A stretch of 64,000 nt of DNA, taken from the NCBI RefSeq assembly GCF_900114615.1, contig NZ_FOTS01000020.1, forward strand, positions 16,632-80,631. Reading direction: 5' to 3'. The DNA comes from Pelosinus propionicus DSM 13327. GTDB taxonomy: Bacteria > Bacillota > Negativicutes > DSM-13327. Below are positions 26,229 to 36,672 of this stretch, in pieces. The notes under the pieces are model-generated. The model did no database searches, was not told the origin of the DNA, and saw only the letters and a program-made list of their open reading frames with translations. Position numbers and translations under genes: made by a program. The stretch's first letter is position 1. Each line of letters opens with the position of its first letter.

Positions 26229-26909
26229 GTGCCAATTTACAATCCAACAATCCAAAGGCTAGATATGAGCGAATTAAAACGTTATTCAGGCCTTACGAAA
26301 TGTACTGAATTTCCCCAGCGCTTGCTTGATCAAGCTTGTACAGAAGCACAGATCATATCCCAACCAAAAGCAAGCTGGCAGATCTATGACTATGATGCAA
26401 GTACTTCTACTATTTTAAGCCCCGATCCTTTATCACTTCCTCCGACGGTAATTAGTAAACACCTCGCCAACTCATTAAAAGTTGCCGTCATTGCAGTTAC
26501 CATAGGAGATAATTTAGAAGAACTCGTAAGTGAGTATTTCATTAAAGATGAATATACCTTAGGCTTGCTATTAGATGCAGCAGGCACAACGGCCGTAGAG
26601 CTGGCTGCCGATCAAGCATGTGAGCTTATTAAGCAGGAGGCAAATAAACAAGGTTATACCACCCTATTCCGTTTCAGCCCTGGCTATGGACAATGGGATA
26701 TTAGAGTTCAACCGCAAATCTTAGCTTTAGCACATGGCCATGAAATTAACATAACAGCCACTTCAACATGTATGCTTCTCCCCCGTAAATCAATTACAGC
26801 CGTAATTGGATTAACACCAACGGTATCAAGCCTCCCCGATAAAGAAGCGGTTGAAAGGTCTAAATGTGAACAATGTCAGCAAATAAATTGTTTATCTAGA
26901 AAGGATTGA
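26229..26909 (+). CDS. methionine synthase reactivation-domain protein (detached MetH activation domain)
   Basis: 226 aa protein corresponding to the C-terminal activation domain that in enteric MetH binds SAM and re-methylates oxidised cobalamin. Seen: RFSPGYGQWDI (the RxxPGYxxWxx SAM-binding hallmark), and the C-terminal CEQCQQINCLSR cysteines found in the stand-alone form. GTG start with AAGGAGG 6 bases upstream. It lies 4 bases before metH, which lacks this domain, so the two together make a full enzyme. The reductant partner is not visible. Confidence 0.92.
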   Translation: MPIYNPTIQRLDMSELKRYSGLTKCTEFPQRLLDQACTEAQIISQPKASWQIYDYDASTSTILSPDPLSLPPTVISKHLANSLKVAVIAVTIGDNLEELVSEYFIKDEYTLGLLLDAAGTTAVELAADQACELIKQEANKQGYTTLFRFSPGYGQWDIRVQPQILALAHGHEINITATSTCMLLPRKSITAVIGLTPTVSSLPDKEAVERSKCEQCQQINCLSRKD

Positions 26910-26913
26910 AATT

Positions 26914-29301
26914 ATGATTTATATTTTTGACGGTGCTATGGGAACGATGTTACAAAATGCAGGATTACCACCAGGCTATTGTCCTGAATTATGGAATCAA
27001 GAACAGCCAGCTGTGATTACGGCTATACATAAAAGTTATATCGATAGCGGATCCGACATTATTGAAACAAATACCTTTGGAGCAAATCGAATAAAATTAA
27101 CTCATTATGGCTTAGAAAAAAAAGTCGCTCTGCTTAATACTGCTGCTGTTCAGGCTGCCCGGGCTGCTTGCGGTCCTAATACAAAAATAGCAGGTTCTGT
27201 AGGCCCTACTGGTAAGTTAATAGTTCCTTTAGGAGATTTATCTTTTGATGACGCTTACGACGTTTTCTTTGAGCAAATTTCTGCCTTAGATCAAGCTGGC
27301 GTAGATATGATTTTAATTGAAACAATTATTGATATTCAAGAAATGCGTGCTGCTTTGCTTGCCGCAAAAGCTGCTTCTAAAAAACCTGTTATTTGCCAAA
27401 TGTCATTTGGTGCAGATGAAAGAACTGTAACTGGTACTGATCCAGTTACAGCAACGATCATTTTAGAAGCAATGGGTGCTGATATCATTGGTGTGAATTG
27501 TTCCTTAGGCCCTGCACAATTACTGCCAATTGTAGAAAAAATAGCACAAACTACAAATTGTCCAATCAGTGTTCAAGCCAACGCAGGAATGCCTAGCCTA
27601 ATTAATAAACAAACTGTTTTTCCTATGCAGCCAGAAGAAATGGGACTTTGGGCTAAAAAATTAGTTACTGCAGGTGCTCGTTATATTGGTGGCTGCTGTG
27701 GTACTACTCCTAAGCATATTAAATCGATCTACCAAGCAGTAAAGAATCTCAATATCTCCGCTTTACCTGCTGTTCAATTAGCCAAAAAGTCTACCGCCTT
27801 AACTAGCCGCAGCAAAACCATTTACCTTGGCGCTGATCATCCCACTGTCATTATTGGCGAACGGATCAATCCTACAGGCCGTAAACAGTTAGCAGCTGAT
27901 ATTGCCTCTGGACAGTTTATTTCCGTAAAAAAAGAAGCCCTATCACAAGTTCGTGCAGGAGCACAACTTTTAGATGTAAATATGGGTGTCCCAGGAATTG
28001 ATCAGGCCAAAGCCATGCAATATGTAATTCAAGAATTATCGATGCTGGTAGATACTCCTCTAGTAATTGATACAACAGATGTAAATGCATTAGAAGCAGG
28101 ATTGAAGGCGTATCCTGGCAGGGCACTGATTAACTCAGTAAGTGCAGAATCAGAAAGATTAGATTCTTTTTTACCTTTGGCGAAAAAATATGGCGCTGCA
28201 ATTCTTTGTTTACCTATTAGTCCAACTGGAGTGCCTAAAACGGCTCAAGACCGTTTACTTGTAACACAAAGTATTATTCATAGAGCATTTGATATTGGTC
28301 TTAAACCCGGAGACTTTGTACTAGATGCCCTAATACTAACAGCAGCAGCAGATGCTAGTGCAGGCCTCGAAGCGCTTGCGACATTGAAGCTGTATCGTCA
28401 GCACCTTGGTTACCCAACTACAATGGGTCTTAGCAATATTTCATTTGGACTGCCTAGAAGAGATCTCATCAATGCAACCTTTTGTGCAATGGCATTAAAC
28501 GCAGGACTTGATGCACCTATTTTAAATCCATATGATCCTCTAATGCAACAGACTTTAGCAGCTTCTGCATTACTTTTGGGTCACGACCCCAGCGGCAGAT
28601 CCTACAGTGTGAATTATGCCCCTACTAATCAGTCCGAAGAAAGAGCTGCCCCTCTTACGCCTAAAAACATTATCGAAGAAATCCATCTTGCCATTGTCTC
28701 TGGAGAAAAAGAAGCTGTTGTTCCTCTAGTTGAACAGGCATTAAAAGAAGGACATAGCTCTATTGAGATTAGTGAACAAGCATTGACAACAGCTATGAAT
28801 AAAGTCGGTATCGCGTTTGGAAGTGGTCAATGTTTTCTCCCTCAAGTATTATTGGCTGCTGAAAGCATGCGCGCAGCTTTCCTTACTATAAAAAAAGAAT
28901 TGCCAGCTCATACAACAACCAGCTTGGGTACTGTTATCTTAGCAACTGTCAAAGGTGATATTCACGATTTGGGGAAAAATATCGTAGCTGCATTACTAGA
29001 AAATAACGGCTTTACGGTAATTGACTTAGGAAAAGATATTTCACCTGAAAAAATTGTGGAAAAAACCATAGAACATCAAGCTGATATTGTGGGTCTATGT
29101 GCCCTTATGACAACAACAATGCCACAGATTGATCAAACAATTGCAGCATTAAAAGCTGCAGGATGCTCTGCTCAAACGATCGTCGGCGGAGCTGTCCTAA
29201 CCCAAGAATATGCAAATCAAGCAAACGCCGATTCTTATGCTGCAAATGGTGTGGATGCAGTAACAATTGCCAAAGGCTTTATGGCTGATAAAGTACATTA
29301 A
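26914..29301 (+). CDS. metH: cobalamin-dependent methionine synthase, lacking the activation domain
   Basis: Transfers methyl from methyl-THF through cobalamin to homocysteine. Domains in order: homocysteine methyltransferase (about 1-290; zinc site with GGCCGTTPKHI), pterin-binding (about 310-560; ERINPTGRK), B12 cap (about 590-670) and B12-binding (about 675-795) with the His-on motif DIHDLGKN. 795 aa; it stops where the activation domain would begin, which is supplied by the preceding gene. Common in anaerobic Firmicutes. Confidence 0.95.
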   Translation: MIYIFDGAMGTMLQNAGLPPGYCPELWNQEQPAVITAIHKSYIDSGSDIIETNTFGANRIKLTHYGLEKKVALLNTAAVQAARAACGPNTKIAGSVGPTGKLIVPLGDLSFDDAYDVFFEQISALDQAGVDMILIETIIDIQEMRAALLAAKAASKKPVICQMSFGADERTVTGTDPVTATIILEAMGADIIGVNCSLGPAQLLPIVEKIAQTTNCPISVQANAGMPSLINKQTVFPMQPEEMGLWAKKLVTAGARYIGGCCGTTPKHIKSIYQAVKNLNISALPAVQLAKKSTALTSRSKTIYLGADHPTVIIGERINPTGRKQLAADIASGQFISVKKEALSQVRAGAQLLDVNMGVPGIDQAKAMQYVIQELSMLVDTPLVIDTTDVNALEAGLKAYPGRALINSVSAESERLDSFLPLAKKYGAAILCLPISPTGVPKTAQDRLLVTQSIIHRAFDIGLKPGDFVLDALILTAAADASAGLEALATLKLYRQHLGYPTTMGLSNISFGLPRRDLINATFCAMALNAGLDAPILNPYDPLMQQTLAASALLLGHDPSGRSYSVNYAPTNQSEERAAPLTPKNIIEEIHLAIVSGEKEAVVPLVEQALKEGHSSIEISEQALTTAMNKVGIAFGSGQCFLPQVLLAAESMRAAFLTIKKELPAHTTTSLGTVILATVKGDIHDLGKNIVAALLENNGFTVIDLGKDISPEKIVEKTIEHQADIVGLCALMTTTMPQIDQTIAALKAAGCSAQTIVGGAVLTQEYANQANADSYAANGVDAVTIAKGFMADKVH

Positions 29302-29325
29302 TATCCATTGCCTATTCATTTTTTT

Positions 29326-29385
29326 AAAAATAGGCTTGCATGAAACTGCAATTCGTTGCTAATTTTATACAAGCTTATTTTTTTT
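29326..29385 (+). terminator. metF-metH operon terminator
   Basis: Stem AATAGGCTTG with CAAGCTTATT (one G-U), large loop of about 31 bases, then T7. Confidence 0.7.
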
Positions 29386-29477
29386 ATCAAAAATGCAGGA
29401 TTTATGACAAATTATATGGAATTTTATATAAATATGTCAAATTTTATTTAGATTATTAAAGATGGGTGATAAAAGCA

Positions 29478-30755
29478 ATGGATGAAGAGGGAGTAATGAA
29501 TGAGGCAGCGATTGATGAGTTATTAGCTGTTGCAAATAAAGAATTATTCGCTCCAGAATCAACTTCTGCTAACAACGAAAAAATTGATCCGTTATCAACA
29601 ATTGAAGATAATTTGGTTAAAGAAATACCGCCCACACAAAAGTTACCTTTTTTATCACAGCTATTACAAGATGCTCAAATAAAAAAAAGATTCATTACTA
29701 TTCTTCTGCTATTATGCACCTGCATTTTGACTGGTGGATTTTGGGGTTATCAAGCAGCGCAGCAAACAGTAGAGGATACACTTTCCCTTGATAAAATGAT
29801 CCAGCAAGGAATTACTTTTGAAGGGAAAAATCTCATTACGTATGCCGGGCGTGGCAATAAACCTATTGTAGTGGCTTTTCTCGATGCAGGTATGGACATT
29901 AATGCAACACGAAACACTGATGGCTGGACAGCTTTGACAGCAGCCTCTTTTTATAAACAACCCGAAATAGTTAAGCTGCTACTGGAAAAGCAGGCACTTG
30001 TTAACACACAAGACCGATCTGGCAGGACTCCTTTAATGTATGCTGCTGCAGTGGGAACAGAAGAAATTACAACCATGTTGCTAGAGGCTGGAGCAAACCC
30101 TAATATGCAAGACAAAAATGGGCGAACTGCTCTTATGGAAGCTTACTCTAAGAAAGAAGTAACAATAGCCGAAATCCTCAAAAATTCTGGTGCCGATCCT
30201 TCTTTTTCTACTATCATAGAAAAAGAAGCTGCTTCAGATACTTTAACTTCTTCAACAAAGAAATCTTCACCAACCTCTTCCTCTATTCCTAATGAAATCC
30301 GAATGACTGCTCACAAGGTGGGACTGATATCAATTGGCATGCCTTTGGAAGATATTAAGAAAATATATCCGACTCTTACTCTTAATGAAAAATATATTGA
30401 CGGCAATAAAAAAACGATTGCAGCTATATATTTTGAAAATAACAGTGCTCCGTCCTTAATACTAGAACTTTCAAAAGGAAAATCGCAATTAGTTTCAATC
30501 ATAAACGTCTATGATCCCAAATTCAAAACGGATAGGAATATTACACTTGATTCAACAGTTGGCGATATACGAAATCAATACTCGATAAGTGAGGTCCAAG
30601 TCATTGACCATTCCTTGTATCTTCTTGTTAGAAGTACGAAAATGCTATTTGAACTTGATATCAACGATCCTATGATACCAATTAACTGGACAGAGAACGG
30701 CAGCCCAAATTCAATTCCTTCTGATACAAAAATAAAAAGAGTTATAATGTATTAA
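29478..30755 (+). CDS. membrane-anchored ankyrin-repeat protein
   Basis: About 425 aa. Acidic N-terminus (1-70), one membrane segment (about 78-97, FITILLLLCTCILTGGFWG), three ankyrin repeats (about 115-225; TDGWTALTAAS, SGRTPLMYAAA, NGRTALMEAY), a Ser/Thr-rich linker, then an unrecognised 150-residue C-terminal domain. By topology the repeats are probably extracytoplasmic. The ATG at 29478 has GGGTG about 9 bases upstream; a GTG at 29466 is the alternative. Single gene between metH and noc. Function unknown. Confidence 0.75.
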   Translation: MDEEGVMNEAAIDELLAVANKELFAPESTSANNEKIDPLSTIEDNLVKEIPPTQKLPFLSQLLQDAQIKKRFITILLLLCTCILTGGFWGYQAAQQTVEDTLSLDKMIQQGITFEGKNLITYAGRGNKPIVVAFLDAGMDINATRNTDGWTALTAASFYKQPEIVKLLLEKQALVNTQDRSGRTPLMYAAAVGTEEITTMLLEAGANPNMQDKNGRTALMEAYSKKEVTIAEILKNSGADPSFSTIIEKEAASDTLTSSTKKSSPTSSSIPNEIRMTAHKVGLISIGMPLEDIKKIYPTLTLNEKYIDGNKKTIAAIYFENNSAPSLILELSKGKSQLVSIINVYDPKFKTDRNITLDSTVGDIRNQYSISEVQVIDHSLYLLVRSTKMLFELDINDPMIPINWTENGSPNSIPSDTKIKRVIMY

Positions 30756-30801
30756 AAAAGCTAACAATAAATTGTTAGCTTTTTTAATACATTATAACTC
30801 T
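30738..30801. terminator. bidirectional terminator, perfect 30-bp stem containing a stop codon
   Basis: Arms 30738-30767 and 30772-30801 pair perfectly around TAAA. The left arm includes the last five codons and the stop of the ankyrin gene. A run of six T follows the GC core on both strands. It serves the convergent ankyrin and noc genes. Confidence 0.92.
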
Positions 30802-30816
30802 ATATATCATATTGCC

Positions 30817-31752
30817 TTATTTTTTCTTTGGAATACGCAAATTAATATGAATAAATTCCTCATCTTGCTCTTGTTTTACTTTAATTTTAAGACCTGTTTT
30901 TTTCATTTCCCCCACTACATTATTAATGGTATTAATAAATATTCGCACATCGCGAATCACTTTTACAACATTGCGTTTAGGAGTATTTTTAGCCTCTACT
31001 TGCTTGGCGATATCTTCTAAAAATTCTTCAATAAGCTCTTCTGTCTCACGCACATTTAACTTCTTCTCACTGATCATTTCCAAGACTTCTAATTGTAGTC
31101 TAGAATCTTCTAACTTTAGCAAAGAACGGGCATGTCGCTCTGTTAGCTTCTCCTTTGCAATTACCCCGCGAACTTCAGGTATCAGTTTTAGTAATCGCAA
31201 CTTATTAGCAATAGTAGATTGATTCTTCCCCATACGTTTAGCAAGTTCCTCTTGAGTGAAAGCAAAACTTGTAATTAATTGCTGAAATCCCTCTGCCTCT
31301 TCTAAGAAATGTAAATCTTCTCGCTGTAAATTTTCAATCATAGCTAGTTCAGCCATTTCTTTATCAGTGAACTCTTTTATAATTACAGGAACCTGACTTA
31401 AACCTACTAACTTTGAAGCACGTAGGCGACGCTCTCCTGCTACTAATTCAAAACCATCAGGGATAAGACGTACAATTAGGGGTTGTATAATGCCATATTC
31501 CTCAATGGATGATGCCAATTCCTGTAACGATTCTTCACTAAATATTTTTCTTGGCTGAAATGGATTGGGAACAATTTCTGTAATTTGTACATACTGTATA
31601 TTTCCTTCACTCATCCCGCTTTCCACAATACTTAAGCTACTATCATCCTGCTTATTATCTATATTCTTAGCAATATTGGTTTGATCTTTAGCCTCTTTAG
31701 CATTTTCCGGACTTTCTGAAGTCAGGCCTAATAATCTGGCTAAATTTTTCAT
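30817..31752 (-). CDS. noc: nucleoid occlusion protein Noc (ParB paralogue)
   Basis: ParB-family DNA-binding protein that blocks division over the nucleoid. An amphipathic N-terminus (NLARLLGL) like the membrane-binding helix of Noc, then the CTP-switch motifs QPRKIFSEESLQEL and VAGERRLRAS, and a helix-turn-helix around EELAKRMGKNQSTIANK. 311 aa. Its place beside rsmG, away from parA, supports Noc over ParB. No clear Noc-binding palindrome was found in the window outside a riboswitch terminator. Confidence 0.9.
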   Translation of the reverse strand: MKNLARLLGLTSESPENAKEAKDQTNIAKNIDNKQDDSSLSIVESGMSEGNIQYVQITEIVPNPFQPRKIFSEESLQELASSIEEYGIIQPLIVRLIPDGFELVAGERRLRASKLVGLSQVPVIIKEFTDKEMAELAMIENLQREDLHFLEEAEGFQQLITSFAFTQEELAKRMGKNQSTIANKLRLLKLIPEVRGVIAKEKLTERHARSLLKLEDSRLQLEVLEMISEKKLNVRETEELIEEFLEDIAKQVEAKNTPKRNVVKVIRDVRIFINTINNVVGEMKKTGLKIKVKQEQDEEFIHINLRIPKKK

Positions 31753-31835
31753 CTATACACCGCCTTACCTATAATAGCCTTGTCAATAAGGTAATATTCG
31801 GCATTTCCACACAAGTTCCTTTTAACATGACTGTA

Positions 31836-32561
31836 TTATAATGGATTTTTTTCTGGAATACCTGGACGTCTAGGATATGTTGATAATGTTTTTTTTATTT
31901 TACGAATATAAACAATTGCTCTTATATCATCAAGACCTGGCAGCTTAATATTTTCAATTTTATCGATTTCGCCGCCAAGGGCTTTAATAGCCCTTGTAGA
32001 CTCTTTTATCTCTTGACTGTACTGTGACCCCTTAAGGGCAATAAAAAAACCTCCTACGGCCACAAATGGCAGGCATAATTCAGAGAGTATACTCAATCTT
32101 GCCACTGCCCGGGACACGGCAATATCATATACCTCACGAAATTTCCTATTTTTCCCACCTTCTTCAGCTCGACTGTGAACAAATTCAATATCTGGTATTT
32201 CTAATTTTTCCGCTACTTCTTTTAAAAATAAAATTCTTTTATTTAAAGAATCAAATAACGTCAGTTTTAAATCAGGACGAAAAATCTTAAGAGGCAATCC
32301 AGGAAAACCCGCTCCAGTACCTACATCAATTATTTTTGCTCCATTTTTAAAAATAGCCTCATCGTAACAAGATAAGGAATCAATCATATGTTTGACAGCC
32401 ACTTCTTTTGGATCTGTAATCGCTGTCAAATTGATCTTTTGATTCCAGTCAATCAATATTTCAAAATAATGGGAAAATCTTACTATCTGTTCTTCAGTTA
32501 AGGATAAAGAATATTCCTCCGCTGATTTTATTAACATTTCACGAAAGATCAATTGCTTCAT
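31836..32561 (-). CDS. rsmG: 16S rRNA m7G527 methyltransferase RsmG
   Basis: SAM-dependent methyltransferase for position G527 of 16S rRNA. Motifs [35 protein letters not shown] (SAM site) and SRAVARL are family hallmarks. 241 aa. The first ATG overlaps the mnmG end by 23 bases, but its GGAGG is only a base or two away, so a TTG three codons later (about 10 bases from the site) may be used. Confidence 0.95.
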   Translation of the reverse strand: MKQLIFREMLIKSAEEYSLSLTEEQIVRFSHYFEILIDWNQKINLTAITDPKEVAVKHMIDSLSCYDEAIFKNGAKIIDVGTGAGFPGLPLKIFRPDLKLTLFDSLNKRILFLKEVAEKLEIPDIEFVHSRAEEGGKNRKFREVYDIAVSRAVARLSILSELCLPFVAVGGFFIALKGSQYSQEIKESTRAIKALGGEIDKIENIKLPGLDDIRAIVYIRKIKKTLSTYPRRPGIPEKNPL

Positions 32562-34428
32562 CCCTCCTACGCCTTTGTTCCATATAAATTAGTAATATGG
32601 ATATATCCGCTGGAGAAACACCGGAAATTCTTCCTGCTTGTCCTATGGATAACGGGCGAATTTCATTCAGTTTCTCTCTTGCTTCCACTGCTAAGCCGCT
32701 TAGCAGCATATAATCAATATCCTCAGGCAATAATTTTTCATCTAATCTGGCCGCTCGTTCCACTTGTTCTAGTTGTTTGTTAATATAACCTTCATATTTA
32801 GCAGATATTTCTACTTGCTGCTGTACCGCTGAATCCAAAATAGGAACATCAAAATGTTCTGAAATCATACTGTAATTAATTTCAGTTCTCCGCAGTAAAT
32901 CATATAGCATAATACCTGTACGCAGTTCTACTGTTCCCATAGCCTGCATCTTTGCCTGTATTTCAGGCGTGGGGGTAATCATTACACTGCGCAGCAGTTT
33001 TAAACTCTCTTCAATGGAATCACGCTTGCAAACAAATTTATCATATCGTTCATCAGTGACTAAGCCAATTTTTCGTCCAATTTCCGTCAAGCGCAAGTCG
33101 GCGTTATCCTGACGCAAAATAAGGCGGAATTCAGCTCGAGAAGTCATAATGCGATAAGGCTCATTGGTTCCCTTTGTAACTAAATCATCAATCAATACTC
33201 CGATATATCCATCAGAACGAGACAAAATCAGGGGTTCTTGACCTTTAACCAATAGAGCCGCATTAATGCCAGCTACTAAACCTTGAGCTGCTGCTTCCTC
33301 ATAGCCAGATGTACCATTTATCTGACCTGCTGAGAATAATCCTTGAACCATTTTAAATTCTAAAGTTGGCTTAAGCTGAGTAGAATCAATACAATCGTAA
33401 TCGATTGCATAACCCGGACGCATAATTTTTACATTCTCCATGCCAGCAATGGTTCGTAAGAATTCATATTGTACATCAATTGGCAGGCTTGTAGACATGC
33501 CTTGCACATACATTTCATTTGTATGATATCCTTCTGGCTCTATAAATAATTGATGTGCATTTTTATCAGCAAATCTTACAATTTTTGATTCAATCGATGG
33601 ACAATAGCGCGGTCCGACTCCCTCTACAACTCCTGTATACATAGGAGCACGATGTAGATTATTTCGTATGATTTCATGAGTCTTTTCATTCGTATATGTC
33701 AGCCAGCAGGGCAATTGTTTTCTATTCGTAATCTCACTTAAAAAAGAAAAATTATGAACCTCTTCATCACCTGGCTGCTCAATCATCTTAGAAAAATCCA
33801 AAGAACGTTTATCTACCCTTGCCGGAGTGCCTGTCTTAAATCGCATGATACGAATATTTAACTCTTTTAAAGAAGATGTTAAATTTTCAGCAGCTCGCTG
33901 GCCATTAGGTCCGCCCTTATATGCGAGCTCTCCAATGATAATTTTTCCGCCTAAATAAGTCCCAGTTGCTAGTATTATACTTTTTGTATAATAAATTTCT
34001 CCAGTTTCTACTTCAATTCCATATACCTTCTGATCCTTCGATAAAATTCTTTCGACCAACACCTGTTTCACATCTAAATTAGGCTGATTTTCAACTGTCT
34101 CTTTCATTGTGATATGGTATAAATCTTTATCCGCCTGCGCTCTTAATGCATGTACAGCTGGTCCTTTTCCCGTATTTAACATTCTCATTTGAAGGCTGGT
34201 TTTATCTGCATTAAGCCCCATTTGCCCGCCTAATGCATCTAGCTCTCTTACCAAATGTCCCTTAGCCGGACCACCAACAGAAGGATTACATGGCATAAAG
34301 GCAATATTATCTAAATTAATAGTTGTTAACAACGTCTGGCAGCCCATACGCGCAGCAGCTAATGCCGCTTCGCATCCAGAATGACCAGACCCAATCACAA
34401 TTACATCATACTCGCCTGCAATAAACAC
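32539..34428 (-). CDS. mnmG: tRNA uridine-34 5-carboxymethylaminomethyl modification enzyme MnmG
   Basis: FAD enzyme that, with MnmE, installs cmnm5 at U34 of tRNAs. FAD site [17 protein letters not shown] at the N-terminus, [14 protein letters not shown] and the C-terminal RDEAIDLS. The GTG at 34428 was chosen because GGGGAG lies about 9 bases before it and it gives the normal N-terminus; reading further upstream adds ten atypical residues. About 629 aa, normal. Follows mnmE by 14 bases. Confidence 0.95.
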   Translation of the reverse strand: MFIAGEYDVIVIGSGHSGCEAALAAARMGCQTLLTTINLDNIAFMPCNPSVGGPAKGHLVRELDALGGQMGLNADKTSLQMRMLNTGKGPAVHALRAQADKDLYHITMKETVENQPNLDVKQVLVERILSKDQKVYGIEVETGEIYYTKSIILATGTYLGGKIIIGELAYKGGPNGQRAAENLTSSLKELNIRIMRFKTGTPARVDKRSLDFSKMIEQPGDEEVHNFSFLSEITNRKQLPCWLTYTNEKTHEIIRNNLHRAPMYTGVVEGVGPRYCPSIESKIVRFADKNAHQLFIEPEGYHTNEMYVQGMSTSLPIDVQYEFLRTIAGMENVKIMRPGYAIDYDCIDSTQLKPTLEFKMVQGLFSAGQINGTSGYEEAAAQGLVAGINAALLVKGQEPLILSRSDGYIGVLIDDLVTKGTNEPYRIMTSRAEFRLILRQDNADLRLTEIGRKIGLVTDERYDKFVCKRDSIEESLKLLRSVMITPTPEIQAKMQAMGTVELRTGIMLYDLLRRTEINYSMISEHFDVPILDSAVQQQVEISAKYEGYINKQLEQVERAARLDEKLLPEDIDYMLLSGLAVEAREKLNEIRPLSIGQAGRISGVSPADISILLIYMEQRRRRDEAIDLS

Positions 34429-34442
34429 AATTTGACACTCCC

Positions 34443-35828
34443 CTATTTCCCAATACAAAATTGAGTGAATATCTGATCAATAATATCTTCCCCCAATGTA
34501 TCTCCAGTTATCTCACCAAGCTTGTCCCAACTCTCTTTTAAATCAATCACAATGCAATCTGACGGCATTCCTTCATCAATTGTTGCAATCGTGGCTTCTA
34601 AATGATGTCTTGCCTGCTCTAATAAATTAGCTTGACGCAAATTAGTAATAAATGCTCCCTCTTTCTGAGCAACTCCACCATCGTATACCATGTTCACAAT
34701 CATCTGCTCTAGTTCTGCTAAGCCAATACCTTCCATCACCGATATTTTTAATACTTTTGTATCTGCAATATAGGTGTATACCTCATCTAAATTTAAAAGC
34801 ACTGGCAAATCGGTTTTATTAACTAAGATAATTGCCTTTTTACCTGAAAGCATCTTCAATACTTCTCTATCTTCAGATGATAATGGCAGGGAAGCATCTA
34901 ATAATAACAAGATTAGATCCGCTGTTACAACAAATTCTTTTGCCTTTTCCACACCCATTTGCTCGATAATATCAGAAGTTTCCCTTATACCAGCAGTATC
35001 TACAACTTTTAATGGAACACCTGATATATTTACGAATTCTTCAATTATATCACGAGTTGTTCCTGGAATATCCGTTACAATTGCTCTTTTTTCTTTCAAT
35101 AAAGCATTTAGCAAACTGGACTTACCCACATTGGGCTTACCAAGAATTACAGTTTCTAATCCTTCACGCAGTATACGGCCTGTTTCTTTTGTCGATAATA
35201 AATGATTTATATCTACCAATAAAAGATCTACTGCCGCCCTAACGTCCTGAGCAGCTAAAACCTCGATATCTTCTTCTGGAAAATCAATAGTCGCTTCTAA
35301 ATTAGCAATCATTCTTAATATTTCATATCTCATTTTGCGTATCTGATCTGATAAAGCTCCTGAAAGATGTCCTACAGCCATGCGAAGAGAAGCATCGGTC
35401 TTCGCTCTAATAATATCCATAACGGCTTCTGCTTGGGATAAATCCAGTCTTCCATTTAAAAATGCCCGCTTTGTAAATTCACCAGGTTCAGATAATCGCG
35501 CACCATACTCTAGTGTCAGTGCCAGAATTTTTTTTATAGGCACAGGTCCGCCATGGCAATGAATTTCCACGACATCTTCACGCGTATAAGATTTAGGCCC
35601 ATACATAATAAGCAACAAAACCTCATCAACAACTTGGCCGTTGTTCGGATCGATAATATGCCCATAGGCTACTTGCTGCGATGCGATTTGTTCTATATTC
35701 TTCCCCTTTATCCCCCGGAATAATGTTTCTGCTATCTTGATTGCCAAGGAGCCACTTATTCGTATAATTCCAATTGCCCCTTCACCTGGAGCAGTGGCAA
35801 TTGTACTAATCGTATCCTCTACAAACAC
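34443..35828 (-). CDS. mnmE: tRNA modification GTPase MnmE
   Basis: Partner of MnmG in U34 modification. N-terminal formyl-THF-binding domain ([18 protein letters not shown]), helical domain, inserted G domain with [30 protein letters not shown] and NKTD, and the C-terminal CIGK with its active cysteine. 461 aa. GTG start with GGGGGA about 6 bases upstream. Opens the mnmE-mnmG-rsmG run. Confidence 0.96.
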   Translation of the reverse strand: MFVEDTISTIATAPGEGAIGIIRISGSLAIKIAETLFRGIKGKNIEQIASQQVAYGHIIDPNNGQVVDEVLLLIMYGPKSYTREDVVEIHCHGGPVPIKKILALTLEYGARLSEPGEFTKRAFLNGRLDLSQAEAVMDIIRAKTDASLRMAVGHLSGALSDQIRKMRYEILRMIANLEATIDFPEEDIEVLAAQDVRAAVDLLLVDINHLLSTKETGRILREGLETVILGKPNVGKSSLLNALLKEKRAIVTDIPGTTRDIIEEFVNISGVPLKVVDTAGIRETSDIIEQMGVEKAKEFVVTADLILLLLDASLPLSSEDREVLKMLSGKKAIILVNKTDLPVLLNLDEVYTYIADTKVLKISVMEGIGLAELEQMIVNMVYDGGVAQKEGAFITNLRQANLLEQARHHLEATIATIDEGMPSDCIVIDLKESWDKLGEITGDTLGEDIIDQIFTQFCIGK

Positions 35829-35982
35829 CTTTATTCCCCCTTATTCTGAATACCAGTACACTTTAAAAGTACTAAAAAAATGACTTTTTAAGAAACTCAC
35901 TATTCACTAGCTATTTTACCCATTCTCCAGAGAATATTTATTATGCTGAAATAATAATACCCATGACTATCCTTTAGTAGTA

Positions 35983-36014
35983 GAACCCAGTAATAATTAA
36001 TTATTACTGGGTTC
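35983..36014. repeat. perfect 32-bp palindrome after jag
   Basis: GAACCCAGTAATAATT and its exact complement meet with no loop. No T-run beyond either arm. It may act as a weak terminator after jag, which ends 18 bases away. Confidence 0.6.
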
Positions 36015-36031
36015 CTAAATATGTAAACTAT

Positions 36032-36655
36032 CTATCTTTTTAAGGCAATGACAATTTTGCGATAAGGTTCTTCCCCTTCACTGTAAGTAATAATTCGTTG
36101 ATCATCTTGAAGAGCCATATGAATAATTTTTCGTTCGTTAGGACTCATCGGTTCCAGCACAACTTTTTCCCCACGCCGTTTAACAGAATCAGCTAGGCGA
36201 GCAGCTAAACGATTTAATGTATCCGTGCGGCGCTGGCGATAATCTTCAACATCAAGAACAATACGCACCTTGCCATCAATATCACGATTCGCTGTCAAAT
36301 TAGTTAAATACTGTAATGCATCTAACGTTTGACCATGCTTCCCAATCAATATTCCTAAATCATTACCCCTAATATTAAAATTAATAGAATCTTCTTTTCC
36401 TACTTTTTCAATCTGTACCTCTAAATTCATTAAGTCAAAAACAGTTTTTAAAAAATCATGAGCCACTTGTACCGGATCAATTGGCTTAATAGTCACTCTC
36501 ACTCTAGCAGGCTTACTGCCAATAAAGCCAAATAAACCTTTACTGGGCGCTTCTAACACTTCATACTCGATGCGGTCTTCTCCAACTTGAAGTTCATTTA
36601 AAGCCAGCCGTACGGCTTCTTCAACAGTTTTACCAGTCATATCCACAGAAGTCAT
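36032..36655 (-). CDS. jag: RNA-binding protein Jag / KhpB (SpoIIIJ-associated)
   Basis: RNA-binding protein of the YidC neighbourhood. Jag-N domain (about 5-52, GKTVEEAVRLALNEL), KH domain (about 70-150, with GILIGKHGQTLDALQYL) and R3H domain (about 150-207, RRGEKVVLEPMSPNERKIIH). 207 aa. AGGAGG lies 12 bases before this ATG, a wide spacing; no better start is evident. 17 bases after yidC. Confidence 0.95.
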   Translation of the reverse strand: MTSVDMTGKTVEEAVRLALNELQVGEDRIEYEVLEAPSKGLFGFIGSKPARVRVTIKPIDPVQVAHDFLKTVFDLMNLEVQIEKVGKEDSINFNIRGNDLGILIGKHGQTLDALQYLTNLTANRDIDGKVRIVLDVEDYRQRRTDTLNRLAARLADSVKRRGEKVVLEPMSPNERKIIHMALQDDQRIITYSEGEEPYRKIVIALKR

Positions 36656-36672
36656 CGTGTTAATTAGCCTCC

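Noticed and set aside
34774..35205. Open frame of 143 codons opposite mnmE
   Set aside because: A shadow of the conserved G domain coding sequence with no independent support.
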